Shown here: one piece after another, positions 49,329-59,714 of the stretch
Layout of the letters: each line of letters begins with the position of its first letter
Numbering within the stretch: the stretch's first letter is position 1
Source of the DNA: Pseudoxanthomonas suwonensis
Lineage (GTDB): Bacteria; Pseudomonadota; Gammaproteobacteria; Xanthomonadales; Xanthomonadaceae
Length of the DNA stretch: 64,000 nt
Assembly: GCF_010093235.1 (NCBI RefSeq)
Contig: NZ_PDWP01000015.1
Location: forward strand, 1 to 64,000
Reading direction: 5' to 3'
Translations under genes and position numbers: made by a program
Notes under the pieces: model-generated
What the model saw: the letters and a program-made list of their open reading frames with translations, nothing else
Databases searched by the model: none
What the model was told of the DNA's origin: nothing

Positions 49329-49634
49329 TCAGGCCGAGGTGGCCTCCCGGATCCGCTCCCAGACGTGGGCGAAGACCTGGCCGGCCTCGTCCTCGCTCAG
49401 CAGGCTCAGGGCCACGCTTTCGCGGCGCAGGAACAGCTCCAGCCCCTCGCCCGGCTGCGCCCGCGGATGGTTGAGGTAGACGTCGTAGGCCGCACACAGC
49501 ACCGGCCAGTAGCGGGCGAAGCTGCGCATGGCCCGCGCGCGCGGCAGCGACTGGTAGCGGTGTCGCCAGTGGTCGCGCTCGCGGTCGATGTCGATCATGA
49601 CCGCCTGCCGCGCCGGCGGGGGTACTTCGGGCAT
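49329..49634 (-). CDS. Conserved-looking hypothetical protein
   Basis: I do not recognise this 101-residue protein. It is soluble, Arg-rich and contains YQSLPRARAMRSFARYWP and an acidic/aliphatic C-terminal half (LFLRRESVALSLLSEDEA). ATG 49634 replaces a low-confidence upstream start. It has no apparent partner. Confidence 0.6.
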   Translation of the reverse strand: MPEVPPPARQAVMIDIDRERDHWRHRYQSLPRARAMRSFARYWPVLCAAYDVYLNHPRAQPGEGLELFLRRESVALSLLSEDEAGQVFAHVWERIREATSA

Positions 49635-49760
49635 TTTCGCGTTCCTGTTGCTGGCGCCTCCCCGTCGCCAGGGTTCCATCCCCTTGCCGGTGAGGTTTCC
49701 AGCGCCGCCGTCACCCGGCGGTGAAACCGCGCGCAGGAAATACCCGCGTGGTTGAACGTT

Positions 49761-50975
49761 TCAGCCGCCGCGCGCGGCCTGGCCCAGGGCCTGTCCCGCC
49801 GCATGCCCTGACGCCCAGGCCCACTGGAAGTTGTAGCCGCCCAGCCAGCCGGTCACGTCCAGCACCTCGCCGACGAAATGCAGGCCCGGCACCTTGCGCG
49901 ATTCCATCGTGCTGGAGGACACCTCGCGGGTGTCGACTCCGCCAAGGGTGACCTCCGCGGTGCGGTAGCCCTCGGTGCCGCTTGCGACCAGCGGCCAGGC
50001 CGACAGCACCTCGGCCACCTTGCGCAGCTGCGGCACGTCGAGCTGGCGCATCGGCCGGTTCTGCAGCCACAGCTCGCACAGGCGCTGCGCGAACCGCCGC
50101 GGCAGCACCTCGGACAGCACCGTCTTCAGTTCCGCATCCGGGCGCGCCTTCTGCTGCGCGCGCAGCCACTCGGCCGCGTCGCGGCCGGGCAGCAGGTCCA
50201 GCAGCAGCTCGTCGCCGGGCTGCCAGTAGGAGGAGATCTGCAGGATCGCCGGACCGCTGACGCCACGGTGGGTGAACAGCATCGCCTCGCGGAAGCTGCG
50301 TCCGTTGCAGCGGGCCTCCACCTCCAGCGCCACGCCGGACAGGTCGGCCAGTCGTTCCTGGTGGCGGCCGGACAGGGTCAACGGCACCAGGCCGGCGCGG
50401 GTGGGCAGCACCTGGTGGCCGAAGCGCCGCGCCAGCTCGTAGCCGAAGCCGGTCGCGCCCATGCTCGGGATCGACAGGCCGCCGGTGGCCACCACCAGCG
50501 ACGGCGCGGCGAAGCGGCCGTGGGTGGTGCGCAGCAGGAAGTCGCCGGCATCGGCCTGCTCCACCGCCTCGACCGTGCAGCTGGGGCGCAGCTCCACGCC
50601 GGCTTGGGCGCACTCGTCCAGCAGCATCTTCACGATCAGCTTGGAGGAGACGTCGCAGAACAGCTGGCCCGGGGCTTTCTCGTGGTACGCGATGCGATGC
50701 TTCTCGACCAGGTCGATGAAGTGCCACGGCGTGTAGCGCGCCAGCGCCGACTTGCAGAAGTGGGGGTTGGCGGAGATGTAGTTGGCGGGCGTGGTGCCGG
50801 TATTGGTGAAGTTGCAGCGACCGCCGCCGGACATGAGGATCTTCTTGCCCGGCTTGTTGGCATGCTCGACCACCAGCACGCGCAGGCCGCGCTGGCCGGC
50901 GGTGAGCGCGCACATCAGGCCGGCGGCGCCGGCGCCGATGACGATCGCGTCGTAGCGGGCGGGCGAGGCGGCCAT
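49761..50975 (-). CDS. BaiN/HI0933-family NAD(P)/FAD-dependent oxidoreductase
   Basis: This 404-residue flavoprotein has the FAD site IVIGAGAAGLMCAL near residues 11-24, MSGGGRCNFTN near 48-58, the substrate-side VATGGLSIPSMGATG, and the C-terminal GYNFQWAWASGHAAGQ that closes the FAD site. The reaction is unknown; related BaiN enzymes reduce bile-acid intermediates. It overlaps the YaeQ gene by one base. Confidence 0.92.
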   Translation of the reverse strand: MAASPARYDAIVIGAGAAGLMCALTAGQRGLRVLVVEHANKPGKKILMSGGGRCNFTNTGTTPANYISANPHFCKSALARYTPWHFIDLVEKHRIAYHEKAPGQLFCDVSSKLIVKMLLDECAQAGVELRPSCTVEAVEQADAGDFLLRTTHGRFAAPSLVVATGGLSIPSMGATGFGYELARRFGHQVLPTRAGLVPLTLSGRHQERLADLSGVALEVEARCNGRSFREAMLFTHRGVSGPAILQISSYWQPGDELLLDLLPGRDAAEWLRAQQKARPDAELKTVLSEVLPRRFAQRLCELWLQNRPMRQLDVPQLRKVAEVLSAWPLVASGTEGYRTAEVTLGGVDTREVSSSTMESRKVPGLHFVGEVLDVTGWLGGYNFQWAWASGHAAGQALGQAARGG

Positions 50976-51535
50976 CAGCCGCGCGCGGACTGCGCCGCCA
51001 TCCGCGGCACCGGCTGCAGCACGGCCTCGGCGCCGCGCTCGTCGAGCACGCGCACCTCGCCGTCCTGGACCTGCACGTCCAGGCGCATGCCGCGCGCGTA
51101 CATGGCCACCAGCGGCTCCAGCTGCGCGGCCGGCAGGTCGAGCACGGTGAGGTTGCGGTGGCGCGAAAGCGCGCCTTCGTTGCGCTCCCACCACAGGTCG
51201 GCGGCGCGACCGCCGTAGTTGAGCACCACCACCTGCGCGGCGCGGTTGCAGGCCTTGCGCACCCGCGACTCGTCCGGCTGGCCCAGCTCGATCCACAGCT
51301 CGACGTCGCCGGTGTAGTCGCGCAGCCACAGGTCCGGATCCTCGTCCGTGCTCAGGCCGCGGCCGAATTCCAGCCGCTCCTGCGCGTACAGGGCGAAGGC
51401 CAGCACCCGCACCATCAGCCGCTCCTCGGTCTCGGACGGATGCTGGGCGAGGGTCAGCGAATGGGCGGCGTAGTAGTGCCGATCCATGTCGCTGATCTGC
51501 AGGTCCACGCGGACCACGGTGGCCTTGAGCGCCAT
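50975..51535 (-). CDS. YaeQ family protein
   Basis: This 186-residue protein has the YaeQ signature MALKATVVRVDLQISDMDRH, the nuclease-like SLTLAQHPSETEERLMVRVL and PDLWLRDYTGDVELWIELGQ. YaeQ is related to the PD-(D/E)XK nuclease fold, but its role is unresolved. It ends in a TGATG overlap with the flavoprotein gene, so the two are cotranscribed. Confidence 0.93.
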   Translation of the reverse strand: MALKATVVRVDLQISDMDRHYYAAHSLTLAQHPSETEERLMVRVLAFALYAQERLEFGRGLSTDEDPDLWLRDYTGDVELWIELGQPDESRVRKACNRAAQVVVLNYGGRAADLWWERNEGALSRHRNLTVLDLPAAQLEPLVAMYARGMRLDVQVQDGEVRVLDERGAEAVLQPVPRMAAQSARG

Positions 51536-51652
51536 GGGGTATGTCTCCGTTGCTGCGACGGGGCTGTGCCGCGGGAGGCGCATGATACGCGCCCCGGGGT
51601 ATCCTTCCCGCACCGCGCCGGCGGTTCCGGCACGCACGCAAAGCTTCCGACG

Positions 51653-51895
51653 ATGACCGATACGCCTCCCGACCGCCTCGCCCTGGATCCACGCAGCCCG
51701 TACTACGACGCCGCCATGCTCGACCGTGGCGTGGGCGTGCGCTTCAACGGCCAGGAACGCGACAACGTCGAGGAATACTCAGTCAGCGAGGGCTGGATCC
51801 GGGTCCAGGTCGGCCGCTCGCGCGACCGCCGCGGCAACCCGATGACGATCAAGGTCAAGGGCGTGGTCGAGCCCTACTTCCTGCCGCAGGAATAA
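51653..51895 (+). CDS. DUF3297 family protein
   Basis: This 80-residue basic protein has RSPYYDAAMLDRGVGVRFNG and NVEEYSVSEGWIRVQVGRSR, typical of DUF3297. The function is unknown. It is divergent from the YaeQ gene and preceded by a short AT-poor gap. Confidence 0.88.
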   Translation: MTDTPPDRLALDPRSPYYDAAMLDRGVGVRFNGQERDNVEEYSVSEGWIRVQVGRSRDRRGNPMTIKVKGVVEPYFLPQE

Positions 51896-51917
51896 GCCGC
51901 ACCACCGGACCGCCGCC

Positions 51918-52841
51918 TCAGCCGCGGCAGTCCTGCAGCTGCTGGCGCGCATGCCACAGCGCGCGCCGGCCCTGGTCCCAGGCGGCGTCGGCGGTCGAGG
52001 GCAGCTGGTGCCGGGCCCGTACCGGGTCGGCGCCCTTCGCCATCGCGTACTCCACCGACTGCAGCCGGGCCAGCGCCTCGCGCACCGGCTCCATCAGCTT
52101 CTCCATCCGTCCGCGCGGGCAGCGGCCATGCTCGCGTTCCAGCGCCGCGACCTGCTCGCGCAGGCTGCGGCTTGCGCGGCCATCCAGGCCCGGCGCCGGT
52201 TCCGAAGCGACCGGCGCGGCGCGCCAGGCATCGCCGGTGGCCTCGCTGCCGAGGTCGGAAGGACGCTCGTGGCGGGCCGGGTTGAAGGCCACCCCTGGCG
52301 GGCGACGCGCCTCGGCATGCTGGATGTCCTTGCCCATCAGGAGCTGGGCGATCCTGCGCTGGCCGCGGCCGATGGCCTGTGCGGCCACATCGGCGGCGTC
52401 GCCGTCGCTTACCCAGTCGTCCTCGAAGCGGGTCCCCCGGTAGTCGACCGGATTGGGCCGGTCCAGGCGCGCGGTGCCATCGTTGCCCGGCACGGGGGCG
52501 GCGGCGACCGTGCCCGGCGGGAGGACGACGCGGCCCTCGGCGTCGTACAGGGCCGGCCGCCCGCCGGCAGGCGCCTCCGGTGCCGCCGGGCGCGCAGCGA
52601 CAGCCGGCCCCGTCGCGGCCGGATCCTCCCGGGCAGGCGGCAGCGCTGGTGCAGGCGCCGGCGGCGCTTCCGGCAGGGGGCCGCGCGGCACCAGGCGCAG
52701 CTGCAGGCGCTCCTCGACTCCGGCCGGGCTTCCCGGCGGCGGCATCCAGAGCAACGCCCGGGCCGCCAGCGCCAGCAGCATGGCGGTCAGCACCGCGGAT
52801 ACGACATGGGGCAGGAACTGCCTGGCGGAGGATTCGCGCAA
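51918..52841 (-). CDS. Hypothetical membrane-anchored protein
   Basis: I do not recognise this protein of about 307 residues. An N-terminal anchor (VVSAVLTAMLLALAARALLW) is followed by a Pro/Ala-rich linker and a soluble region with LYDAEGRVVLPPGTV and a helical C terminus (RSLREQVAALEREHG). No good ATG exists. A TTG at 52841 is a reasonable start, and GTG at 52994 is an alternative that would leave only 11 bp to the next gene. Confidence 0.55.
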   Translation of the reverse strand: MRESSARQFLPHVVSAVLTAMLLALAARALLWMPPPGSPAGVEERLQLRLVPRGPLPEAPPAPAPALPPAREDPAATGPAVAARPAAPEAPAGGRPALYDAEGRVVLPPGTVAAAPVPGNDGTARLDRPNPVDYRGTRFEDDWVSDGDAADVAAQAIGRGQRRIAQLLMGKDIQHAEARRPPGVAFNPARHERPSDLGSEATGDAWRAAPVASEPAPGLDGRASRSLREQVAALEREHGRCPRGRMEKLMEPVREALARLQSVEYAMAKGADPVRARHQLPSTADAAWDQGRRALWHARQQLQDCRG

Positions 52842-53005
52842 GCGGGGGACCGGGGGAAACGGGACTCCACCTGACCATCGATGGCGGCCCGGGGTTCCCG
52901 GGTGCCGCCTGCCCGGACAGCCGCCGGTCGGCCTTCCCTCCGGCGTGATCACGCACCGACACCGGCTATGCGAGCATCGCGCGCATCTCCCCACCGCCAG
53001 CGCGC

Positions 53006-55417
53006 ATGACGCCCTTCCAGCCCCTCCTGGTCCCCGGCACGGAGTTCCTGCGCGATGGCGGCTACATGGCCCGGAGGCTGGTGGAGCACGACTGGACCGG
53101 GCACCCGCTGGGCCCGCCGGAGCGCTGGCCGACCGAGCTGAAGACCTCGTTGTCGATGATGCTCGGCTCGCGCTTCGCGATGTGCCTGGGCTGGGGACCG
53201 GACCTGCTGCTGTTCTACAACGACGCGTACATCCCGGTACTGGGCGCCAAGGAGCCGACCGCGCTGGGGCGGCCCATCCGCGAGGTCTGGCACGAGCTGT
53301 GGGATGCGGTCCGCGAACTGGCGGAGACGGCCATGTCGGGCACCGCGACCTGGGTGGAAGACATGCACCTGCGCATGGAGCGCAGCGGCGTCCCCGAGGA
53401 TACGTGGTGGACCTTCACCTACAGCCCGGTGCGCCAGGCCGACGGCAAGGTCGTGGCGATGCACTGCATCACCCACGAGACCACCCGGCGGGTGCTGACC
53501 GAGCGCCGCCTGGCCGACGAGCGCGCGCGCCTGGCGCGGATGTTCGACCAGGCGCCGGCGTTCATGGCCATGCTGCGCGGGCCCGAGCACCGCTTCGAGT
53601 TCGCCAACTCCGCGTACCTGCGGCTGGTCGGGCGCGGCGACATCATCGGCAAGCGCGTGGCCGAGGCCCTGCCCGAGGTCGCGCAGCAGGGCTGGATCCC
53701 CGTGCTCGACCAGGTCTACGCGAGCGGACGGCCACACGTGGAGCAGAACGCGCGCTTCGTGGTCGAGCCCGTCGGTGGCACGCCGCAGACCCATTACCTG
53801 GACTTCGTGTCCCAGCCGTTCATCGACCAGGACGGCCGCATCGGCGGGCTCTTCGTCGTCGGCATGGACAACACCGAGCGCACCCGCACCGAGCGCGCGC
53901 TGCGCCAGCGCGAGGCGGAACTGGAACAGCTAAACCGGGACCTGGAACGGCGGGTGGCCGAGCAGGCGCAGGAGCGCTCGCTCAACTGGCAGGTCACTCC
54001 GGACATGCTCGGCGTGATGAACCACGAGGGCATGCTCGAGCGCAGCAACCCGGCCTGGGAGCGGGTGCTGGGGTGGACGAGCGAGGAACTGATGCGCCAA
54101 CCCCTGCGCACGCTGCTGCACCCGGACGACCGCGAGGCCGCGTCCGCCGCGCGCGCGCGGCTGCATGCCGGCGAACCGCTGCTCGGCTTCGAGGCCCGGT
54201 TCCGGGCCAGGGACGGCAGCTATCGCACGCTGTCGTGGGTGGCCACGCCACAGGGCGGCAAGTTCTACTGCAGCGCACGCGACGTCACCGCGCACCGCAG
54301 CGCGGTGGCGGCGCTGGCCGAGTCCCAGGCACAGCTGCGCAACCTGTTCGAGACCAGCTTCCAGCTGCAGGGCATGTGCGCGCTGGACGGTACCCTGCTG
54401 GATGCCAACCAGACCTCGCTGGCGATGATCGAGGCCCGACGCGAGGACGTGGTCGGCAGGCCGTTCTGGGACACGCCGTGGTTCACCGACACCCCGGGCA
54501 TACCGGAGAGGGTCCGCGACGCCGTCCTGCGCGCCGCCGCGGGCGAACTGGTGCACGACGAGTTCGAACTGGACCTGCCGGTCGGCCGCCGCGTGCTGGA
54601 ACTGTCGCTGCGTCCGTTCCGTGGCGCCGACGGGAACATCACCGGCGTGGTCCAGGAGGCGATCGACATCACCCAGCGCCGCACCGCCGAGGAGGCGCTG
54701 CGCCAGTCGCAGAAGCTGGAAGCCATGGGCCAGCTCACCGGCGGCGTCGCCCACGATTTCAACAACCTGCTGGCACCGATCATGGCGGCCCTGGACCTGG
54801 CCGCGGACCCGGCCGCCGATCCCGGACGCCGCGCACGCACCATCGCCGTGGCCCAGCAGTCGGCCGAACGCGCGGCGCTACTGGTCCAGCGCCTGCTGGC
54901 GTTCGCGCGCAAGCAGCCGCTGCAGACCGTGGACGTGGACGTGCGCGCGCTGCTGGAGGGCATCGGCGGGCTGATGCGCTCCAGCTTCGACCCGCGCATC
55001 CGGGTCGTGGTCGACGCCGCCGCGGACACGCCGGCGGCCTGCGGCGACCGCAACCAGCTGGAGATGGCCCTGCTCAACCTCGGGGTGAACGCGCGCGACG
55101 CCATGCCCGAAGGCGGCACCCTCATCCTGGCGTCGCGCGGCGCCGAGGTGGCGGGCGGGCTGGCCAGCAGCCCGCTGCGTCCCGGGCGCTACGCGGTGAT
55201 CACCGTGTCCGACACCGGCACCGGCATGGATGCGGCGACCTGCGCCCGTGCGATCGAGCCGTTCTTCTCCACCAAGGGCATCGGCAAGGGAACGGGCCTG
55301 GGACTGTCCATGGCGCACGGCCTGGCGCTGCAGCTGGGCGGCTGCCTTCACATCGACAGCGCACCCGGTGCGGGCACCATTATCGAGCTCTGGCTGCCGG
55401 CCGCCGGCAAGCCCTGA
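53006..55417 (+). CDS. PAS-domain sensor histidine kinase
   Basis: This 803-residue kinase has no membrane segment. Three PAS-like regions (about 45-160, 180-300 and 325-440) are recognised by [20 protein letters not shown] and [16 protein letters not shown], and a fourth lies at about 450-560. They are followed by His583 in [11 protein letters not shown] and an HATPase domain ending in [19 protein letters not shown] stand-alone receiver gene follows 20 bp later, which looks like a hybrid kinase split in two. Confidence 0.92.
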   Translation: MTPFQPLLVPGTEFLRDGGYMARRLVEHDWTGHPLGPPERWPTELKTSLSMMLGSRFAMCLGWGPDLLLFYNDAYIPVLGAKEPTALGRPIREVWHELWDAVRELAETAMSGTATWVEDMHLRMERSGVPEDTWWTFTYSPVRQADGKVVAMHCITHETTRRVLTERRLADERARLARMFDQAPAFMAMLRGPEHRFEFANSAYLRLVGRGDIIGKRVAEALPEVAQQGWIPVLDQVYASGRPHVEQNARFVVEPVGGTPQTHYLDFVSQPFIDQDGRIGGLFVVGMDNTERTRTERALRQREAELEQLNRDLERRVAEQAQERSLNWQVTPDMLGVMNHEGMLERSNPAWERVLGWTSEELMRQPLRTLLHPDDREAASAARARLHAGEPLLGFEARFRARDGSYRTLSWVATPQGGKFYCSARDVTAHRSAVAALAESQAQLRNLFETSFQLQGMCALDGTLLDANQTSLAMIEARREDVVGRPFWDTPWFTDTPGIPERVRDAVLRAAAGELVHDEFELDLPVGRRVLELSLRPFRGADGNITGVVQEAIDITQRRTAEEALRQSQKLEAMGQLTGGVAHDFNNLLAPIMAALDLAADPAADPGRRARTIAVAQQSAERAALLVQRLLAFARKQPLQTVDVDVRALLEGIGGLMRSSFDPRIRVVVDAAADTPAACGDRNQLEMALLNLGVNARDAMPEGGTLILASRGAEVAGGLASSPLRPGRYAVITVSDTGTGMDAATCARAIEPFFSTKGIGKGTGLGLSMAHGLALQLGGCLHIDSAPGAGTIIELWLPAAGKP

Positions 55418-55437
55418 TTCCGTAACCGGAGAGTCCC

Positions 55438-55815
55438 GTGGCAAGCGTTTCCCCGTCGCCCCAGCCCCATGTCGCCCTGGTCGTGGACGACGAACCGGGC
55501 GTGCGCATGTGCACCGCCGACGTCCTGCTGGACATGGGCTACGAGGTGGTCGAAGCCGGTTCGGCCGAGGAGGCGCTGGCCGAACTGGACCGCGGCCTGC
55601 AACCCAGCCTGCTGGTGACCGACCACCTGATGCCGGGCATGTCCGGCGCCGATCTGGCGCGCGAGGTGATCGCGCGCGATCCGCAGACCGCGGTGATCGT
55701 GGTCTCCGGCTACACCAACGTGGAGCTGGATCCGGCGCTGGTGCGCCTGTCCAAGCCTTTCCGGCTCAACGACCTGCGCGAGTGTGTGGTCGCCGCGACG
55801 AGCCGGGGTTCGTGA
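55438..55815 (+). CDS. Single-domain response regulator (receiver)
   Basis: This 125-residue CheY-like protein starts at GTG. Asp17/Asp18, phospho-acceptor Asp62 in LLVTDHLMPGMSG, and the late Lys in VRLSKPFRL are present. It has no output domain. Its position directly after the PAS kinase suggests that it is that kinase's partner. Confidence 0.92.
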   Translation: MASVSPSPQPHVALVVDDEPGVRMCTADVLLDMGYEVVEAGSAEEALAELDRGLQPSLLVTDHLMPGMSGADLAREVIARDPQTAVIVVSGYTNVELDPALVRLSKPFRLNDLRECVVAATSRGS

Positions 55816-55888
55816 TTCGTGATTCGGGATTCGGGATTCGGGATTCGGGATTCGTGATTCGGGATTCGGGATTCGGGATTCGGGATTG
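55812..55888. repeat. Direct array of GATTCGGGATTCG units
   Basis: About ten tandem units of GATTCGGGATTCG type, each 8 to 9 bp with small variations (GTGATTCGGGATTCGG), begin just at the receiver-gene stop. This is the same motif as at 22649-22743. Confidence 0.85.
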
Positions 55889-56927
55889 GTGACGGTCCCG
55901 TTGTTGGGCGATTCGCTTTCACGGCGGACGACCGGCTGGATCACTCGGGGACCCGCGCGTAGCCCGGATAAGGCCGAAGGCCGCATCCGGGGGAATTGGG
56001 CCCCAATCACGGATGCTCGTGCGCGCGACATCCTCGTTCCCGGGTGCGCTTCGCTTACCCGGGCTACGCAGGTGCACCGCGACTGGTGGCGCCTGCAGAA
56101 CCCGAACCCCTCGCTCCTCGATCCCCCAACGGGAGAGGGGAATCGAGGGGGTAGCCCGGATAAGGCCGAAGGCCGCATCCGGGGAGTGGGCGCCAATCAC
56201 GGATGCTCGTGCGCGCGACATCCTCGTTCCCGGGTGCGCTTCGCTTACCCGGGCTACGCAGGTACACCGCGACCGGCGGCGCCTGCAGAACCCGAACCCC
56301 TCACTCCTCGATCCCCCAACGGGAGAGGGGAATCGAGGGGGTAGCCCGGATAAGGCCGAAGGCCGCATCCGGGGAGTGGGCGCCAATCACGGATGCTCGT
56401 GCGCGCGACATCCTCGTTCCCGGGTGCGCTTCGCTTACCCGGGCTACGCAGGTACACCGCGACCGGTGGCGCCTGCAGAACCCGAACCTCGCCCCTCGAT
56501 CCCCCAACGGGAGAGTGGAATCGGGGGGCGTAGCCCGGATAAGGCCGAAGGCCGCATCCGGGGAATGGGCGCCAATCACGGATACTCGTGCGCGCGACAT
56601 CCTCGTTCCCGGGTGCGCTTCGCTTACCCGGGCTACGCAGCTACACCACGACCGGTGGCGCCTGCAGAACCCGAACCCCTCACTCCTCGATCCCCCCAAC
56701 GGGAGAGGGGAATCGAGGGGGTAGCCCGGATAAGGCCGAAGGCCGCATCCGGGGAAATGGGCGCCACCACGGATGCGCGTGCGCGCGACATCCTCGTCCC
56801 CGGATTCGATCGCACACAGGCGTGCCTCTCCTCCTAAGGGAAAGGAGAGTGCACGCAACCGGGGTTGGGAGCCCAGACGAAAGCGGCCGGCGCAAGGCCG
56901 GCCGCAGTGGCTTGAAGCAGTGAAGGC
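55889..56927. repeat. Five-unit tandem REP array (about 190-bp period)
   Basis: Units start at 55959, 56151, 56341, 56530 and 56721. Each has GTAGCCCGGATAAGGCCGAA, the spacer ATCACGGATGCTCGTGCGCG, an inverse REP of the second type (GGGTGCGCTTCGCTTACCC), and a linker containing GCCTGCAGAACCCGAACC and CCCCCAACGGGAGAGGGGAA. The fourth unit carries small deletions. The last unit decays after 56815, and fabV's possible terminator follows at 56883-56905. No gene lies in this gap. Confidence 0.9.
56883..56905 (-). terminator. fabV: Possible fabV terminator
   Basis: The stem GCGGCCGGC / GCCGGCCGC with a five-base loop lies 23 bases after the fabV stop. Only a short T-run (TTTCGTCT) follows on the minus strand, so termination is weakly supported. 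Confidence 0.55.
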
Positions 56928-58130
56928 TCAGCCCGCCAGATCGACCACGTCGAACCCGGCGACCGGATCGACCTCGGCGTCGTAGTCCACGTCGTCGCGC
57001 TCGAAGCCGAACAGCTTCAGGAAGTCGTGCTTGTAGCTGGCGTAGTCGGTGACCTGGAACAGGTTCTCGGTGGTCACGGTCGGCCACAGGTCGCGGCAGG
57101 CCTGCTGCACGTCGTCGCGCAGCTCGCGGTCGTCCAGGCGCAGGCGGTTGGACTCGTCGGCCGGCGGTGGGTTGTCGCTGTACAGGTGTTCGCGGAAGGT
57201 GCGCTCGAGCTGCTCGATCGGGCCCTCGTGCAGGCCCTTCTCCTTCATGATGCGGTAGACGATGGCGATGTACAGCGGCATCACCGGGATCGCCGCGCTG
57301 GCCTGGGTCACCACCGACTTGAGCACGGCCACGTTGGCCGAGCCGCCGGTCGGCCGGAGCTTCGCGTCGATCGCGTGCGCGGCGCGGTCCAGGTCTTCCT
57401 TGGCCTTGCCCAGGGCGCCATGCCAGTAGATCGGCCAGGTGATCTCGGTGCCGATGTAGCTGAAGGCCACGGTCTTGGCGTCGGGCGCCAGCACGCCGGC
57501 CTTGGACAGCGCGTCGATCCACAGCTCCCAGTCCTCGCCACCCATCACCCGGATGGTGTCGGCGATTTCCTGCTCGGTGGCCGGCTCGACCGTGGCCTCG
57601 ATCACCTGGTCGCGGTTGGTGTCGACCGCGGTGGCCTTGTAGGCCTGGCCGATCGGCTTGAGCGCCGAGCGCTTGAGCTCGCCGGTATCCGGCAGGCGGC
57701 GCACCGGCGAGGCCAGCGAGTACACGACCAGGTCGACCGGGCCGCCCATCTCGCCGATCAGCTCGATGGCCTTGGCACGGACCTCGTCGGAGAAGGCGTC
57801 GCCGTTGATCGAACGGCTCCACAGCCCCGCGGCCTTGGCCTGGCGGTCGAACTCGGCGGAGTTGTACCAGCCCGGGTTGCCCGGCTTCTTCTCGGTGCCC
57901 GGCTTCTCGAAGAACACGCCCAGGGTGGCGGCGCCGTAGCCGAAGGCGGCGGTGATGCGGGCGGCCAGGCCGTAGCCGGTGGAGGCGCCGATCACCAGCA
58001 CCCGCTTCGGCCCGCCCTCGTGCCTGCCCTGGGACTGCACGTAGCGGATCTGGTCCTGCACGTTCTTCGCGCACCCTTCGGGGTGGGCGGTGGTGCAGAT
58101 GAAGCCTCGGACTTTGGGATGGATGACCAC
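56928..58130 (-). CDS. fabV: Enoyl-[acyl-carrier-protein]/trans-2-enoyl-CoA reductase FabV
   Basis: This enzyme catalyses the last reductive step of fatty-acid elongation. It has 400 residues from GTG 58130. It has the nucleotide site [16 protein letters not shown] near 44-59 and the catalytic Tyr235-x8-Lys244 motif, exactly as known for FabV. It replaces the triclosan-sensitive FabI found in E. coli, so intrinsic triclosan tolerance is expected. There is no other fab gene nearby. Confidence 0.96.
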   Translation of the reverse strand: MVIHPKVRGFICTTAHPEGCAKNVQDQIRYVQSQGRHEGGPKRVLVIGASTGYGLAARITAAFGYGAATLGVFFEKPGTEKKPGNPGWYNSAEFDRQAKAAGLWSRSINGDAFSDEVRAKAIELIGEMGGPVDLVVYSLASPVRRLPDTGELKRSALKPIGQAYKATAVDTNRDQVIEATVEPATEQEIADTIRVMGGEDWELWIDALSKAGVLAPDAKTVAFSYIGTEITWPIYWHGALGKAKEDLDRAAHAIDAKLRPTGGSANVAVLKSVVTQASAAIPVMPLYIAIVYRIMKEKGLHEGPIEQLERTFREHLYSDNPPPADESNRLRLDDRELRDDVQQACRDLWPTVTTENLFQVTDYASYKHDFLKLFGFERDDVDYDAEVDPVAGFDVVDLAG

Positions 58131-58256
58131 GCGGACTCTCTCTGAAGCGGAAAGGGACGCGGGCGCGCGGGCGCCGCGGAAGCGCCACAGTCTAAGTGGT
58201 CCGGCCGGAAAACGACCCTCCCGGGGCGTATGGACCGCGGGAGCCGGGCGTGGGGC

Positions 58257-59495
58257 TCAGGCCGCCGGGCAGCAGGCCTCGGCCTGGCGGCGACGGGCGC
58301 GGGTACGCGCGGCCCAAAGGTACAGGCCGATGCCCGCCACCGCGGGGATGGCACCGACCGGACCGGTCGAGGTCCAGCCGAAGCCGGCGCTGATGGCCAT
58401 GCCGCCCAGCAGCGGACCCAGGGCATTGGCCGCGTTGAACGCGGCGTGGTGCGAGGCGGCGGCCAGGGTCTGGGCCTCGCCGGCCACGTCCATCAGGTGG
58501 GACTGGAGGATCGGGCCCAGCGCGCCCATCGCGCCGATGCACACGGTCGCCAGCAGCAGGCTCCACGGCGCCTGCGCCGCGAGCGGGAACAGCAGCAGCA
58601 TCACCAGCGCCCAACCCAGCACCACCGGCACCGCGCGGAAGCGCAGGCGGTCGAACAGCCAGCCGCCGACCATGTTGCCGATCAGGCCGCCCAGGCCGAA
58701 GCCGGCCACACCTACCGGGATCCAGGCCGGCGCCACGCCGGTCACCTGCACCATGGTCGGGGCCAGGTAGCTGAACACGCTGAACATGCCCGCGAAGCCG
58801 ATCGCGCCGATCAGCAGGCCCTGCCACACCGGCAGCCGGTTGAAGGCGCGCAGCTCGTCCAGCACCCGGGTGCGCGGCGCCTTGCCGTTGGCCGGCAGGT
58901 AGATCGCCAGCAGGGTGACGGTGGCCAGCGCGACCAGCGAAACCGCGGCGTAGGTCCAGCGCCAGCTGGCCAGCTGGCCCATCCAGGTCGCCAGCGGGGT
59001 GCCCAGCAGGATCGCCAGGGTCAGGCCGAGCATGCTCAGGCTCACCGCGCGACCCCGCGCTTCCGGCGAGGTGATCGCCACCGCGGTCAGCGCCGCCACG
59101 CCGAAGTAGGCGCCATGCGGCAGCCCGGCGATGAAGCGGAACAGCATCAGGCTCAGGTAGTCCGGGCCCAGCGCGGTGGCCAGGTTGCCGGCGGCGTAAA
59201 ACGCCATCAGCGACAGCAGCAGGGCCTTGCGCGACAGCCGCCCGCCGAGGATCGCCAGCAGCGGCGCGCCGACCACCACGCCCAGGGCGTAGGCGCTGAT
59301 CAGGTGCCCGACCTGCGGCTCGCTGACGCCCAGCTCGGCGACCATGTTGGGCATCAGGCCCATGCTGGCGAACTCGCTGGTGCCGATGGCGAAACCGCCC
59401 AGGCTCAGGCCGGTGAGGATCAGGGCGCGCTGGCGCGGACCCACGGCAAGCGCCGGGGCGCCCATTGGGGCGTCGGGGATCGGGGAGACGGACAT
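58257..59495 (-). CDS. MFS transporter (AraJ/DHA1-like exporter)
   Basis: This 412-residue inner-membrane antiporter has twelve hydrophobic segments and a motif-A-like loop (LLAILGGRLSRKALLL), with FIAGLPHGAYFGVAALT and LTLAILLGTPLATWMGQ as in AraJ-type proteins. Export of sugars or drugs is likely, but the substrate is unknown. Start ATG 59495 is closest to a CATAAT hexamer at 59507-59502. A candidate operator palindrome lies at 59507-59531. Confidence 0.9.
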   Translation of the reverse strand: MSVSPIPDAPMGAPALAVGPRQRALILTGLSLGGFAIGTSEFASMGLMPNMVAELGVSEPQVGHLISAYALGVVVGAPLLAILGGRLSRKALLLSLMAFYAAGNLATALGPDYLSLMLFRFIAGLPHGAYFGVAALTAVAITSPEARGRAVSLSMLGLTLAILLGTPLATWMGQLASWRWTYAAVSLVALATVTLLAIYLPANGKAPRTRVLDELRAFNRLPVWQGLLIGAIGFAGMFSVFSYLAPTMVQVTGVAPAWIPVGVAGFGLGGLIGNMVGGWLFDRLRFRAVPVVLGWALVMLLLFPLAAQAPWSLLLATVCIGAMGALGPILQSHLMDVAGEAQTLAAASHHAAFNAANALGPLLGGMAISAGFGWTSTGPVGAIPAVAGIGLYLWAARTRARRRQAEACCPAA

Positions 59496-59506
59496 GGGCG
59501 CATTAT

Positions 59507-59531
59507 GCTGCATTGCACAACGACATGCAGC
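59507..59531. promoter_or_regulatory. Candidate operator palindrome upstream of the MFS gene
   Basis: The perfect 7-bp arms GCTGCAT and ATGCAGC are separated by 11 bases and overlap a CATAAT hexamer (minus strand), which could be the -10 box. A repressor bound here would block transcription. No regulator gene is adjacent. Confidence 0.4.
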
Positions 59532-59714
59532 CATCCTTTCCCACGACCGCGTAACCCCGGCAGGCGGATATTCAGGCCAGTGACCGGTGCCGGCTGCCAC
59601 CCCTGCCCCGCGCCGCAGGCAGGCGGCCCTCCTTGACCGCGATCAATGCCCCCGGCCGCAGCGGGTCCGAGGATGGGTCCACGGCGGCAGCACCGCCGCC
59701 GAGGAGGGACGGAG

